Origin: an uncultured Myxococcales bacterium
GTDB taxonomy: Bacteria; Myxococcota_A; Polyangia; Polyangiales; Polyangiaceae
Direction of reading: 5' to 3'
DNA: 47,965 bases
NCBI GenBank assembly: GCA_937902985.1
Contig: CALFNG010000533.1
Coordinates: 1 to 47,965 of the forward strand
Shown: in pieces, positions 8,257 to 15,887 of the stretch
Numbering within the stretch: the stretch's first letter is position 1
Layout of the letters: each line of letters begins with the position of its first letter
Program-made: the position numbers and the translations under genes
The notes under the pieces: model-generated
What the model saw: the letters and a program-made list of their open reading frames with translations, nothing else
What the model was told of the DNA's origin: nothing
Databases searched by the model: none

Positions 8257-9000
8257 ATGCCGGTTCACGTCTCGATTCATGATGTCTCCCCCGCCTGGTC
8301 CGACGAAGTCGAAGCGGCGCTCGGGCTCTGCGCGTCGATGAACGTTCGCCCCGCGCTGCTCGTCGTGCCCGACTTTCACGGGCGGGCGCCTCTGCTCGCC
8401 GACGCTCGGTTCTGCGCCCGGCTGCGCGACCTCCAGGCGGCCGGGCACGAGATCTACCTCCACGGCTTCTTTCATCAGAGCGGCGAGCACTACGACCCGG
8501 CGCGAACCTCGAGCCGGCTCGGCTGGCTCTTCGCACAGCGGGTCGCGTCGGGCGGCGAGGCCGAGATGAGCGACGTCTCGCCCGCCGAGGGGCGCGCGCG
8601 CGTCGAAGAGGGCGAGCGCGTTCTCCGGCAAGCCGACCTGCACATCGACGGCTTCGTCGCGCCCGCGTGGTCGATGCCGACGTGGCTCTTGCCGCTCCTC
8701 GGCGAGCGCGGCTACCGGTTCACCGAAGACCATTTGCGCGTCTACGATCCAGCAGCGCGTCGGGCTCGGGCGAGCGTCGTCCTCAACTGGGCGACGCGGT
8801 CGCCGGCGCGCCTGGCCTCGACGCTCGCGTGGTGCCGGATCGCGAAGTACGCGCGGCCCTTCGCGCCCGCTCGCATCGCGATCCACCCGGCCGACATGCG
8901 CTACCGGGTGGTGCGAGGCGAGATCGAACGCCTGCTTCGCTGGGCGGCCGGAGACGTCGTGGCGCGCGGCTCCGACCTGTTCGCCTGGCGCCGCCTCTAG
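8257..9000 (+). CDS. DUF2334 polysaccharide deacetylase-like protein
   Basis: A 247-residue protein of the DUF2334 branch of carbohydrate esterase family 4-like enzymes. The metal and catalytic motifs are recognisable: VSIHDVSP at the N-terminus (Asp9 as the likely base or ligand), YLHGFFHQ (His-x3-His ligand pair) and GFVAPAWSMPTWLL. IHPADMR near the C-terminus carries the catalytic His. No signal peptide is visible, so it is probably cytoplasmic and acts on a lipid-linked or nucleotide-linked sugar rather than on finished polymer. It follows the glycosyltransferase by four bases and shares its operon. The likely job is removal of an N-acetyl group from a sugar added in this pathway; the substrate is inferred from context only. 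Confidence 0.82.
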   Translation: MPVHVSIHDVSPAWSDEVEAALGLCASMNVRPALLVVPDFHGRAPLLADARFCARLRDLQAAGHEIYLHGFFHQSGEHYDPARTSSRLGWLFAQRVASGGEAEMSDVSPAEGRARVEEGERVLRQADLHIDGFVAPAWSMPTWLLPLLGERGYRFTEDHLRVYDPAARRARASVVLNWATRSPARLASTLAWCRIAKYARPFAPARIAIHPADMRYRVVRGEIERLLRWAAGDVVARGSDLFAWRRL

Positions 9001-9004
9001 ATCG

Positions 9005-9024
9005 GCGCTCACGAACGTGAGCGC
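9005..9024 (+). terminator. Hairpin after the deacetylase gene
   Basis: GCGCTCAC and GTGAGCGC form a perfect 8-bp stem with a GAAC tetraloop, starting five bases after the stop codon and followed by TGATTTA. This is a plausible terminator for the plus-strand glycosyltransferase-deacetylase operon, although the T tract is short. Confidence 0.6.
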
Positions 9025-9060
9025 TGATTTAGTCAAACCTGGGCGAATAAATCGGGCGAA

Positions 9061-9077
9061 CGTGATCGAAGATCACG
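9061..9077 (-). terminator. Hairpin after the MMPL transporter gene
   Basis: CGTGATC and GATCACG form a 7-bp stem with a GAA loop, about 20 bases beyond the end of the minus-strand transporter gene. AT-richer sequence (CGATTTAT on the minus strand, nearby) follows. With the hairpin at 9005 it makes a pair of facing terminators between convergent operons. Confidence 0.5.
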
Positions 9078-9097
9078 CTCGTCGATTTAGGCCACCA

Positions 9098-11779
9098 CTA
9101 GCGCGGTATTTGCGGGCTTTCGCTCGAGACCGCCTGGCTCGAATACGTTCGACGTCCGCCCAGGAGATGGAGCAGCGCGGGCAGAAACAAGAGGGCGCCC
9201 GTCAGGCAGGCGATCTCTCCGCTGACCGCGAGCCGCCCGAACGACTGGAGCGCCTGGAAGTCCGCGAAGAGGAGCGAGCCGTACCCGACCACGGTCGTGT
9301 AGCTGCAGAGCGCGACCGCGCCGCCCACCCGACGCACGGCCGCCGACACGTCGCCCCCGAGCAGGCGAGACCGGTCGTACACATTGAACGGGTACTCGCA
9401 GCCGATCCCGAAGGTGATCGGCAAGGTGACGAAGTTCACGTAGTTCAGCTTCTCGCCGAACCACGCCGCGCCTCCGACGAGCCAGGTGACTCCCATGAGC
9501 AGCGCGGCTAGCACGGCGAGCGCGCCGCGCAGATTGCGCGTCGCGAGGAGCACGACGAGCGACACCGCGGCGAGAGACACGAGCGACGCGCGGGTGCCGT
9601 CTTTCTCCATCGAGCGGAGCATCTCGGCGAAGATCGTGGCGCGGCTCGCGGTCTGAACGACGACGCCGTCGGGGAGGCGAACGTTGTCGGTCGACTTCGC
9701 GATCCGCAAGAGGTTGTGCCCGTCCGAGAGCATGACGTCGTTCCGGTACCGCACGTAGAAAACGGTGCCGACGCGGCCGTCGTTCTCTTCGAACCGGCGC
9801 CGCAAGAGGGGCGGCAGGTCCCTGGGCTCGAGCACGCGCAAGGTCTCCGGAGGCCTCAGGTCTTCGACCCGCGGACGCTCGTCGTCGGGGAGCGACTCGA
9901 CGACAGCCGGCGTCAGCCGGTCGCGGATCCGATCGAGCACCTCGCGTTTTTTCTTCTGGTCCTCGACGCTACCGGGCAAGAGATCGTAAACGGTCGCGAC
10001 CTCGGCGATGAGGCGCCCCTGCGGATCGGCCTCGTCGTTCTTGACGATCTGCGCCTTGAGGAGCGGCACTTGCTCGGGCGTGTCGGCGAGCGTCAGCGCC
10101 CCGGCGACGTTCATCCGGCCGCCGAAGATCTGGTCGGCCTTGTTCGACCACTCCCCCGCCCCGCCTTGCTTGCTGCCGCGCGAGCCGAGCCGGTCGAAGT
10201 CATACTCCCAGGGGTCGCGGAGAAACGCCGGCGCCTTCCAGGCCGCGACCGCGGTGACGGCGAGCGTGAGCGCGACGAACGCCCAGGGCGCCCGTTCGGT
10301 CGCAAAGGCGACCGCGCGCGACAGGGGCCCTCGCCCTCCGTCGGGCCGGATGCGGGGGAGAGGGTCACGGAGGCGCGCCGGGAGCTTCGACTGGATCCAC
10401 TCGATCGCGACGATGAGCGCCGGCACGCACGGGATCATCGAGATCCACACGAGGAGCATCCCGACGAAACCGATCCACCCGAACTGATTGAACCCGCGGA
10501 AATCGGTGACCGTCAGCGATCCGTACGCGATGGAGGCCACGCACGCGCCGACGAGCTCGGCGCGAAGGGCGTTCTGAACGGCTTCCCGACGCGCATCGGC
10601 CGGCTCTTGCCCGCGCGCGCGAAACTCGCGATACCGCGAGAGGAGCACGATCGGATAGTTGACCCCGTTGCCGAGAATGATGGCGCCGAGGAACATGCCG
10701 GTCGTGTTGACATAGCCGAAGCGAAAGTACGCGAACGCGTAGGCCGCGCCGATCCCGAGCACCGCCGGAAAGGCGATCACGACGAGCGACCAGACCGATC
10801 GAAAGAACCAGACCAGGCCGACGAGAACGGCGATCAGCGCGAACGCGCTCGCCCAGACCGCCTGGCTCACGATGGAGTCTTTCTCCGCGGCCGCGTTGGC
10901 GATGTCGCCAGCGAAGCCCACCTTCATCGCCGGCTGGTACGACGCCGGCGCCAGGTCTTGCACCATCCGGCCGATGTGGCCGAGGAGCGTGTCGTCGCCA
11001 GCGTCGCCCATGCCCGTCGTGAACGAAACGATGCGCAGCGCGATCATCGTTCCGTCCGCGCTCTCGAAGTACCCGCTCGGGAAATCGTCGTGCTCCCTTG
11101 CCTTCGCCTCCCAGCGATCGCGGTACTCGTCGAGGCCGAGCGCGGGCTTCTTGACGCTCCCGGGCGCGGGCGCCGGGGCGGCCCCTGGAGCGGCGGCGGC
11201 CGACGGTGCCGCGCTCCCGGGCGCGGGCGCGTCGTCGTTCAGATCCGTGACCAGCCCGCTCCGCACGGCGATCTGGAAGTCGAGCGTGTCGTACGCGTTC
11301 TCGAGGTCCTTCTCGTCGGCGTAGAGCCACTTGTTGGTCTCGAAGAACGCGTGAACGTCCTTGGTTCCGCGCTCGACGTACGAGATGAGGGGCTTCTTTC
11401 CGAGCGCCTTCTGTTCCGCGACGTCGACCTCGAGGCGCGTGGCCAGCTCGTCGGCGAAGCGCTCGTTCGCGCTTTTGTCGGGAGACTCGGCGACCACGAT
11501 CAGCGACGCCCCGCCCCCGACACGCCCGAGCTGGTGCTCGAACGCCTTGAGTGCCGGGCTGTCGCGCGGCAGGAGCTCTCGCAGATCCGTGTGCGGGTTT
11601 GTGAGGACCTGCAGCGCGAAGTACCAGGTTCCGGCGAGCACGCAGGCGGCGAGCAGCAGGACGACGATCGGGTGCTTGCCGCTCCCGTCGACGATGCGGC
11701 CCACCGCCCGGCGCATCACCCTGTCGCCGCTTCCTCCGCTGTCGCCCATCGAGCCGCCTCGCGCTCCGGGCATCGTCAT
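9098..11779 (-). CDS. MMPL/RND-superfamily membrane transporter
   Basis: An 893-residue polytopic protein with two repeated halves, as in MMPL/HpnN-type lipid exporters. The first helix (PIVVLLLAACVLAGTWYFAL) leads to a large periplasmic domain starting NPHTDLRELLPRDSPALKAFE, then a five- or six-helix bundle including the GNGVNYPIVLLSRY segment (in MMPLs this helix carries the GxDYxxFL-like proton-relay region). A second single helix (APWAFVALTLAVTAVAAW) leads to another periplasmic domain, a second bundle (TFGIGCEYPFNVYDR) and ends LLFLPALLHLLG. An Ala/Pro insert of ~40 residues (APGSAAPSAAAAP region) lies in the first loop. The start ATG at 11779 overlaps the glycosyltransferase stop in an ATGA, so it is translationally coupled to it. 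Likely exports a lipid or glycolipid; cargo unknown. Confidence 0.88.
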   Translation of the reverse strand: MTMPGARGGSMGDSGGSGDRVMRRAVGRIVDGSGKHPIVVLLLAACVLAGTWYFALQVLTNPHTDLRELLPRDSPALKAFEHQLGRVGGGASLIVVAESPDKSANERFADELATRLEVDVAEQKALGKKPLISYVERGTKDVHAFFETNKWLYADEKDLENAYDTLDFQIAVRSGLVTDLNDDAPAPGSAAPSAAAAPGAAPAPAPGSVKKPALGLDEYRDRWEAKAREHDDFPSGYFESADGTMIALRIVSFTTGMGDAGDDTLLGHIGRMVQDLAPASYQPAMKVGFAGDIANAAAEKDSIVSQAVWASAFALIAVLVGLVWFFRSVWSLVVIAFPAVLGIGAAYAFAYFRFGYVNTTGMFLGAIILGNGVNYPIVLLSRYREFRARGQEPADARREAVQNALRAELVGACVASIAYGSLTVTDFRGFNQFGWIGFVGMLLVWISMIPCVPALIVAIEWIQSKLPARLRDPLPRIRPDGGRGPLSRAVAFATERAPWAFVALTLAVTAVAAWKAPAFLRDPWEYDFDRLGSRGSKQGGAGEWSNKADQIFGGRMNVAGALTLADTPEQVPLLKAQIVKNDEADPQGRLIAEVATVYDLLPGSVEDQKKKREVLDRIRDRLTPAVVESLPDDERPRVEDLRPPETLRVLEPRDLPPLLRRRFEENDGRVGTVFYVRYRNDVMLSDGHNLLRIAKSTDNVRLPDGVVVQTASRATIFAEMLRSMEKDGTRASLVSLAAVSLVVLLATRNLRGALAVLAALLMGVTWLVGGAAWFGEKLNYVNFVTLPITFGIGCEYPFNVYDRSRLLGGDVSAAVRRVGGAVALCSYTTVVGYGSLLFADFQALQSFGRLAVSGEIACLTGALLFLPALLHLLGGRRTYSSQAVSSESPQIPR

Positions 11780-13164
11780 CGCCCCTCCGCCCGGGGTAGC
11801 GCGGGGCGTGGGGCGCGCGGGGCCTGCGGCGCGCGCGGCGCGAGACCCGCGGCGAAGACGATCTCGCGCTCGATGCGCACCGCGTGCACACGGGCGTCGA
11901 AATCGAGGAGCACCCGCGCGCGCCCGGCGACCCCTTGCCGCGAGCGAAGGGCCGGATCCCGGACGTAGCGAACGAAGGCGGCCGCGAGGCGCGCGATCGC
12001 CGCCTCGCTGGCCGCGGATTCGCGTCCGGTCGGCGACGGCTCGAACGCAACGAGCTCTCCGGTCTGCGCGTCGACCATCTCGACGACTCCGCCGACCGCG
12101 AAAGCGATCACCGGCTTGCTCATGGCCATCGACTCGATCACCGCGCGCGGTAGCGGATCGGCGTAGACGCTCGGAACGACCGCCACGTCGAAGTCGGCCA
12201 CGACCGGCCGGACGTCGGCCCGGAACCCGAGCATCCAGAACTGCCGTTCCATCCCGAGGTCGGCGACGAGCTTGCGGCACTCGTCGACGTGGTCGGGGCG
12301 ATAGTCTTCCGGCGTGTCGCCGGCGACGGCGAACGCCATTCGCTGCCGCTCGTCGGGGGTCAACGCGTCGAGGGCGAGCCGCGCCGCCTTGATCATCTCG
12401 ACGTACCCCTTGCGCCGGAGGACGCGCCCGTGGCTGCCGAACACGAGTGCGCCGGGCGGCAGCCCGAGCTCGGCGCGCAAGGTCCCGACGACGCCGGCGG
12501 GGTCGAACGCGCCCACGTCGAGCGCGTTGTGAATGACGCGCACCTTCTCGGGGCAATGCGAGAAGAGCGCGGCCGCGGAGCGCGACACGCACACGATCCG
12601 CCGGACGCCGTCGCCCGCCGAGAGCCACCGATGCAAGCCGGCGACGACCGGAGGGATCGACGTGTACCGAACGTGCCACAGCGCCGGAACCCCCGTCATC
12701 CTCGCGAGCAGGGCGCCCGCGAAGTCGGCGTTCGTCCCGTTGCAGTAGATGAGATCGAAGCGCCCCTCGCGCACCAGCGACGCCAGCCGGGCCATGGCCC
12801 GCGTCGCCTTGACGAGGTTCCCGCAGAGCCGCGCCACCTTGAGCGGCACCGCGGCGTCGAAGTCGCGCCGCTCCATCTGCCGGTGCCAGGGCTCGATCGG
12901 GTTCTCGACCAGGTTGCTCTCGAAACGGAGCTCGTCGGCCACGCCATCGCGGCGGAGCAGGTCGGCGATGGCGCCCTCCCGGGGGAGAACGACCGCCCTA
13001 TGGACAACCTCGGGATCCAGGAACTTCAGGATCGAGTGGAGGCTCCGACCGGGACCGCCGTTACGCGCAGTGTCATTGATGAAGAGGACGCGCACCCTGC
13101 GAGCGCGAGCGAGCGAGGGTGGTTCGGAGCCAGGCGTTGCGGGAACTAAGCTCGGCGCATTCAT
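11776..13164 (-). CDS. Family 4 glycosyltransferase coupled to the MMPL exporter
   Basis: About 462 residues, GT-B fold. Its N-terminal domain opens VRVLFINDTARNGGPGRSLHS, with the Gly-rich acceptor loop of GT4 enzymes, and has DLIYCNGTNADFAGALLA later. The donor domain shows VFGSHGRVLRRKGYVEMIKAA, FWMLGFRADVRPV and the signature PSVYADPLPRAVIESMAMSKPVIAF (E-x7-E-like, here D-x6-E). The ATG at 13164 (MNAPSLVP) is chosen over upstream codons because the extra N-terminal residues are uninformative. The last codons overlap the transporter start by four bases (ATGA). This tight pairing suggests that the enzyme glycosylates what the transporter exports. Confidence 0.87.
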   Translation of the reverse strand: MNAPSLVPATPGSEPPSLARARRVRVLFINDTARNGGPGRSLHSILKFLDPEVVHRAVVLPREGAIADLLRRDGVADELRFESNLVENPIEPWHRQMERRDFDAAVPLKVARLCGNLVKATRAMARLASLVREGRFDLIYCNGTNADFAGALLARMTGVPALWHVRYTSIPPVVAGLHRWLSAGDGVRRIVCVSRSAAALFSHCPEKVRVIHNALDVGAFDPAGVVGTLRAELGLPPGALVFGSHGRVLRRKGYVEMIKAARLALDALTPDERQRMAFAVAGDTPEDYRPDHVDECRKLVADLGMERQFWMLGFRADVRPVVADFDVAVVPSVYADPLPRAVIESMAMSKPVIAFAVGGVVEMVDAQTGELVAFEPSPTGRESAASEAAIARLAAAFVRYVRDPALRSRQGVAGRARVLLDFDARVHAVRIEREIVFAAGLAPRAPQAPRAPRPALPRAEGR

Positions 13165-13582
13165 CGGCTGCGGGTGCTGCGAGATACGGGCTGCAAGACC
13201 CGCGCGGCTCGCGTCATACCAGATGGCGCCGCGCCGCCCAGGGGTCATCGCGTGCGCGATTTCCCTCGCTCGCGCTTGCTGGCCCGCGAGTCCGAGTGGC
13301 GTCGCGGGCTAACCCGTCGCAAGCGATCGCGAATCCGCGCTTCGCCCGAACGACGCGCCCTTGACGCAGTGTGGCGGAGAGTGGAGCTCGTCAGGGCTCG
13401 CTAGGTAGTGGGGGCATGCGTACGCAGCGGGCCCACTCCCGGGGAGTCCCGGTGCGTGAAGTCTTACGCGGGGCCGGGGGCCCACGCAAGGGCAAGACAA
13501 GGGCAAGACAAGGGCAAGACAAGGGCAAGACAAGGGCAAGACGAAGAAAGAAAAAGAGAGCGGGCGGACATGTGCGGAACGT
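13165..13582. other. Divergent intergenic region of about 418 bp
   Basis: It separates the minus-strand glycosyltransferase start from the plus-strand Ser/Thr kinase start. No protein-like reading frame with convincing composition is visible. The right part is purine-rich on the plus strand (AAGAAAGAAAAAGAGAG) and contains five 11-bp tandem repeats. Promoters for both genes should lie here, but I cannot assign -35/-10 boxes. Confidence 0.6.
13487..13541. repeat. Five perfect tandem copies of an 11-bp unit
   Basis: CAAGGGCAAGA is repeated five times without a mismatch, starting at 13487, 13498, 13509, 13520 and 13531. It lies about 45 bases upstream of the kinase start. An 11-bp period is close to one helical turn, so the copies would present the same face of the DNA, and it is not a multiple of three, so it is unlikely to be a coding repeat. 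Confidence 0.9.
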
Positions 13583-15382
13583 GTGTGGGTGAGCGTGTTC
13601 TGGCCCTGGCGCGACGAAAAGCGCGCTAAGCTTCCCTTCAAATCAGTGACGGGCGCCGCCTTCAACGCCTCTCCACTTGCGCCGGGCTACAAGCTCGATC
13701 GCTATGAATTGCTCTGCCCGATCGCCGAGGGCGGAATGGCGAGCGTCTGGGTAGCGCGCCAGCGAGGCAAGCACGGCTTCGAGAAGCTCGTCGCCATCAA
13801 AACGATCCTCCCGAAGTTCGCGGCCGACGTGCGCTTCCAGGAGATGTTCCTCGACGAGGCGCGCATCGCGTCGCGCATCGAGCACGCCAACGTCGCGCAG
13901 ATCTTCGACCTCGGCGAGGAGAACGAGATCCTCTATCTGGTGATGGAGTACGTCGAAGGCGACGCGCTCTCGAAGCTCAACCGCGCGTGCCAGCGCTCGG
14001 GCATCCGGATCCCCACGGGGTTAATCCTTCGTGTTCTCTCCGACACCTGCGCCGGACTCCACGAGGCGCACGAGATGCGCGACGGGTCGGGGCGACCGCT
14101 CGAGATCGTTCACCGCGACGTCAGCCCCCACAACATCCTGGTCAGCACGAGGGGCACGGCGAAGCTCATCGACTTCGGCATCGCGACGGCGCGCTCGCGC
14201 GCGGGCGCGGAGACCAGCTCCGGCGTCCTCAAGGGCAAGATTCAATACATGGCGCCCGAGCAGGCGCTCGGGCAGCCCCTCGATCGCCGCGCCGACATCT
14301 GGGCCGTCGGCGCCATTCTCTACACGCTGCTCACGGGCAAGCCGCCGTTCGACGGCGAGAATCCTCTCGCGACCTTGCATCTCCTGGGTTCGGGGCGACC
14401 GCCCATGCCCTTGCCCTCGTCCGTGCATCCGGCGATCTCGGCGATCGTGCGCCGTGCCCTCTCGTTCGCGGCCGACCATCGCTACGCCACCGCGGCCGAT
14501 CTGCGCGACGCGATCGACCGCGCGATGATCGCGGCGCAGTGCTCCACGTCGGCTTCCGAAGTCGCGGCCTTCGCGCATACGCACCTCGCGGATCGCATCG
14601 AGAAGCGACGGGCGTCCGTCGAGGCCGCGCTCGCAGCAGCCTCGGAGCGCGAGCGACTGCACCCGCCTCCCGAAGAGCGCCGGTCGTCGAACATCTTGCC
14701 CGGCTTCCAGACGGGGAGCCCGCCCTGGCCGCCGCCGAGCTCAGGGATGTTGCCGAGCCCCCTGCCCGCGAGCGCCAAGACGCGCGCCGACGCGCCAGCT
14801 GCAAAGCCGGCGACGCTCGAGACGCTCGCGCGGCTCACGCCTCGTCTCTCCGAGCCGCCAGCCCACGCTTCGTCGTACGCGACGCTCGGCTCGGCCGCGC
14901 TCGACACGTCTCTGCAGAACACCCTGTCGCGCAAGGGCATGTTCGCCGTCATCGGCGCGATCGTCCTCGCGTCGCTCGTCGCCGGCGGCGTCTCCTTCAA
15001 CGCGCTCCATCCGCATCACGACGGCCCCGCGGTGACCCAGGCGCTCCCGGCGACCACGGCGGTCCCGGCTCCCCAGAAGAGCACTCCGGCGCCGGTCGAA
15101 ACGCCTTCTGCCGGCAGCGCGTTTGCGTTGCTCCCCACCATCGCGGCGAGCTCACTTCCTCGGGCGATGGAACCGGTCGCTGCGCCGCCGCCGGTCCGCC
15201 GGGGGCCATGGGCCGGCGGCGCGCGGACGCATCGCGGACCTGGCGACGCCGAGCCCGCGGAAGGAACCGCTGACGCCACGCCGCCGACCGCGCCCGTCGC
15301 GCCGCCCCCACCGGTTACGGCGGCTCCGCCCACGCCCACACCGGCCACCGCCGCGCCTCGCACCGGCCCCGACGGCTTCTGA
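13583..15382 (+). CDS. Membrane-anchored Ser/Thr protein kinase (bacterial PKN2/Pkn type)
   Basis: About 599 residues. The kinase domain spans roughly residues 36-310, with Gly loop IAEGGMASVW, VAIK lysine Lys73 and catalytic loop HRDVSPHN (Asp179). DFGIA and APEQ (activation-segment end) follow, then DIWAVGAILYTLLTGKPPF. HRDVSPHN with Ser-Pro-His in place of the usual LKPxN is common in myxobacterial kinases. A Pro/Ala/Ser-rich juxtamembrane stretch leads to one transmembrane helix at about residues 453-475 (MFAVIGAIVLASLVAGGVSF) and a Pro-rich extracytoplasmic tail with no sensor domain. Starts GTG 13583, 13589 and 13595 are all possible. Predicted inner-membrane signalling kinase; target unknown. 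Confidence 0.88.
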   Translation: MWVSVFWPWRDEKRAKLPFKSVTGAAFNASPLAPGYKLDRYELLCPIAEGGMASVWVARQRGKHGFEKLVAIKTILPKFAADVRFQEMFLDEARIASRIEHANVAQIFDLGEENEILYLVMEYVEGDALSKLNRACQRSGIRIPTGLILRVLSDTCAGLHEAHEMRDGSGRPLEIVHRDVSPHNILVSTRGTAKLIDFGIATARSRAGAETSSGVLKGKIQYMAPEQALGQPLDRRADIWAVGAILYTLLTGKPPFDGENPLATLHLLGSGRPPMPLPSSVHPAISAIVRRALSFAADHRYATAADLRDAIDRAMIAAQCSTSASEVAAFAHTHLADRIEKRRASVEAALAAASERERLHPPPEERRSSNILPGFQTGSPPWPPPSSGMLPSPLPASAKTRADAPAAKPATLETLARLTPRLSEPPAHASSYATLGSAALDTSLQNTLSRKGMFAVIGAIVLASLVAGGVSFNALHPHHDGPAVTQALPATTAVPAPQKSTPAPVETPSAGSAFALLPTIAASSLPRAMEPVAAPPPVRRGPWAGGARTHRGPGDAEPAEGTADATPPTAPVAPPPPVTAAPPTPTPATAAPRTGPDGF

Positions 15383-15438
15383 GCTCGGCGTCGATCGCGG
15401 TTCGACCGAGGCCGATCGAGACCGAGCGAGACCGGTTC

Positions 15439-15645
15439 GTGCTGGCGGCGGCAGTGGCCTTCGCCGACAGCGCCATCGCCGACGAAGAGAACGAGACCCT
15501 CAACTCGCTAGCCGAAGGCCTCGGCATCGATGAGAAGCGCGCCGACGAGCTCCTCGACCACGTCGAGGCCGACCTCCGTCCCACTCGCCAGTCTCGACGA
15601 AGAAACCGCAAAGACGCGGAGGCGCAAAGATCGTGGGTTCAGTAA
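15439..15645 (+). pseudogene. TerB-like C-terminal fragment
   Basis: After the kinase stop, a different frame reads RFVLAAAVAFADSAIADEEN, then LNSLAEGLGIDEKRADELLD. This is the conserved second half of a TerB/DnaJ-N-like helical domain (acidic DxxIxxEE region, then a short helix pair). The matching first half of the domain is absent; upstream in frame there is only Arg/Pro-rich sequence overlapping the kinase gene. The frame then runs into a repeat (RRRNRKDAEAQRSWVQ). A GTG at 15439 could start it, but a half domain is unlikely to fold, so I read it as a gene remnant or a truncated gene. A short real protein cannot be ruled out. Confidence 0.4.
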
Positions 15646-15777
15646 TGGGTCGCTGACGGGATCCGGCGATCCACGGGCGCCGGGCGGAGCCGAGAGAGAT
15701 GGGCCGCAGAGGGCGCAGAGGCCCACAGATTGAGGGTTTCGGTCATGGCTCGCCGACGGGCTCGGCGCGCCACGAGC
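15606..15777. repeat. Two diverged direct copies of a ~73-bp intergenic element
   Basis: Copy one spans 15606-15678 and copy two 15704-15777. Both start CCGCA(A/G)AG, pass through GGC-CA-AGAT and GGGTT, then ATGG-TCGC-GACGGG-TC, and end CCACG-GC or CACGAGC. Identity by eye is about 70 percent. The leading purine-rich core is the same as in the short repeats found elsewhere in this window. Confidence 0.65.
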
Positions 15778-15835
15778 ATCGGACGCGGGGGGGGGAACCG
15801 CCCGAATGCCGGGGGATGATCCCGGATGGGGAGCT

Positions 15836-15859
15836 CGAGGGGAGCTCCGGCTCCCCTCG
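15836..15859 (-). terminator. Strong hairpin after the Snf2 helicase gene
   Basis: CGAGGGGAGC pairs perfectly with GCTCCCCTCG over 10 bp around a TCCG tetraloop. It lies about 30 bases beyond the minus-strand stop codon. A smaller hairpin, CGACGAT/ATCGTCG at 15880-15897, covers the stop codon itself. No long T tract follows, so this may work as a stability element or a Rho-assisted terminator. Confidence 0.6.
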
Positions 15860-15887
15860 AATGAGGCCAATGCTCCCCTCGACGATG

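Noticed and set aside
9098-12679. A very long minus-strand open frame extending about 300 codons upstream of the MMPL start
   Set aside because: The extra part is Arg-rich and lies antiframe within the glycosyltransferase gene; the hydrophobic MMPL domain clearly begins at 11779 with the ATGA overlap.
13408-13629. A small plus-strand protein covering the 11-bp repeats
   Set aside because: The 11-bp unit is not a multiple of three, the translation is Arg/Lys/Gly low complexity and it overlaps the kinase start.
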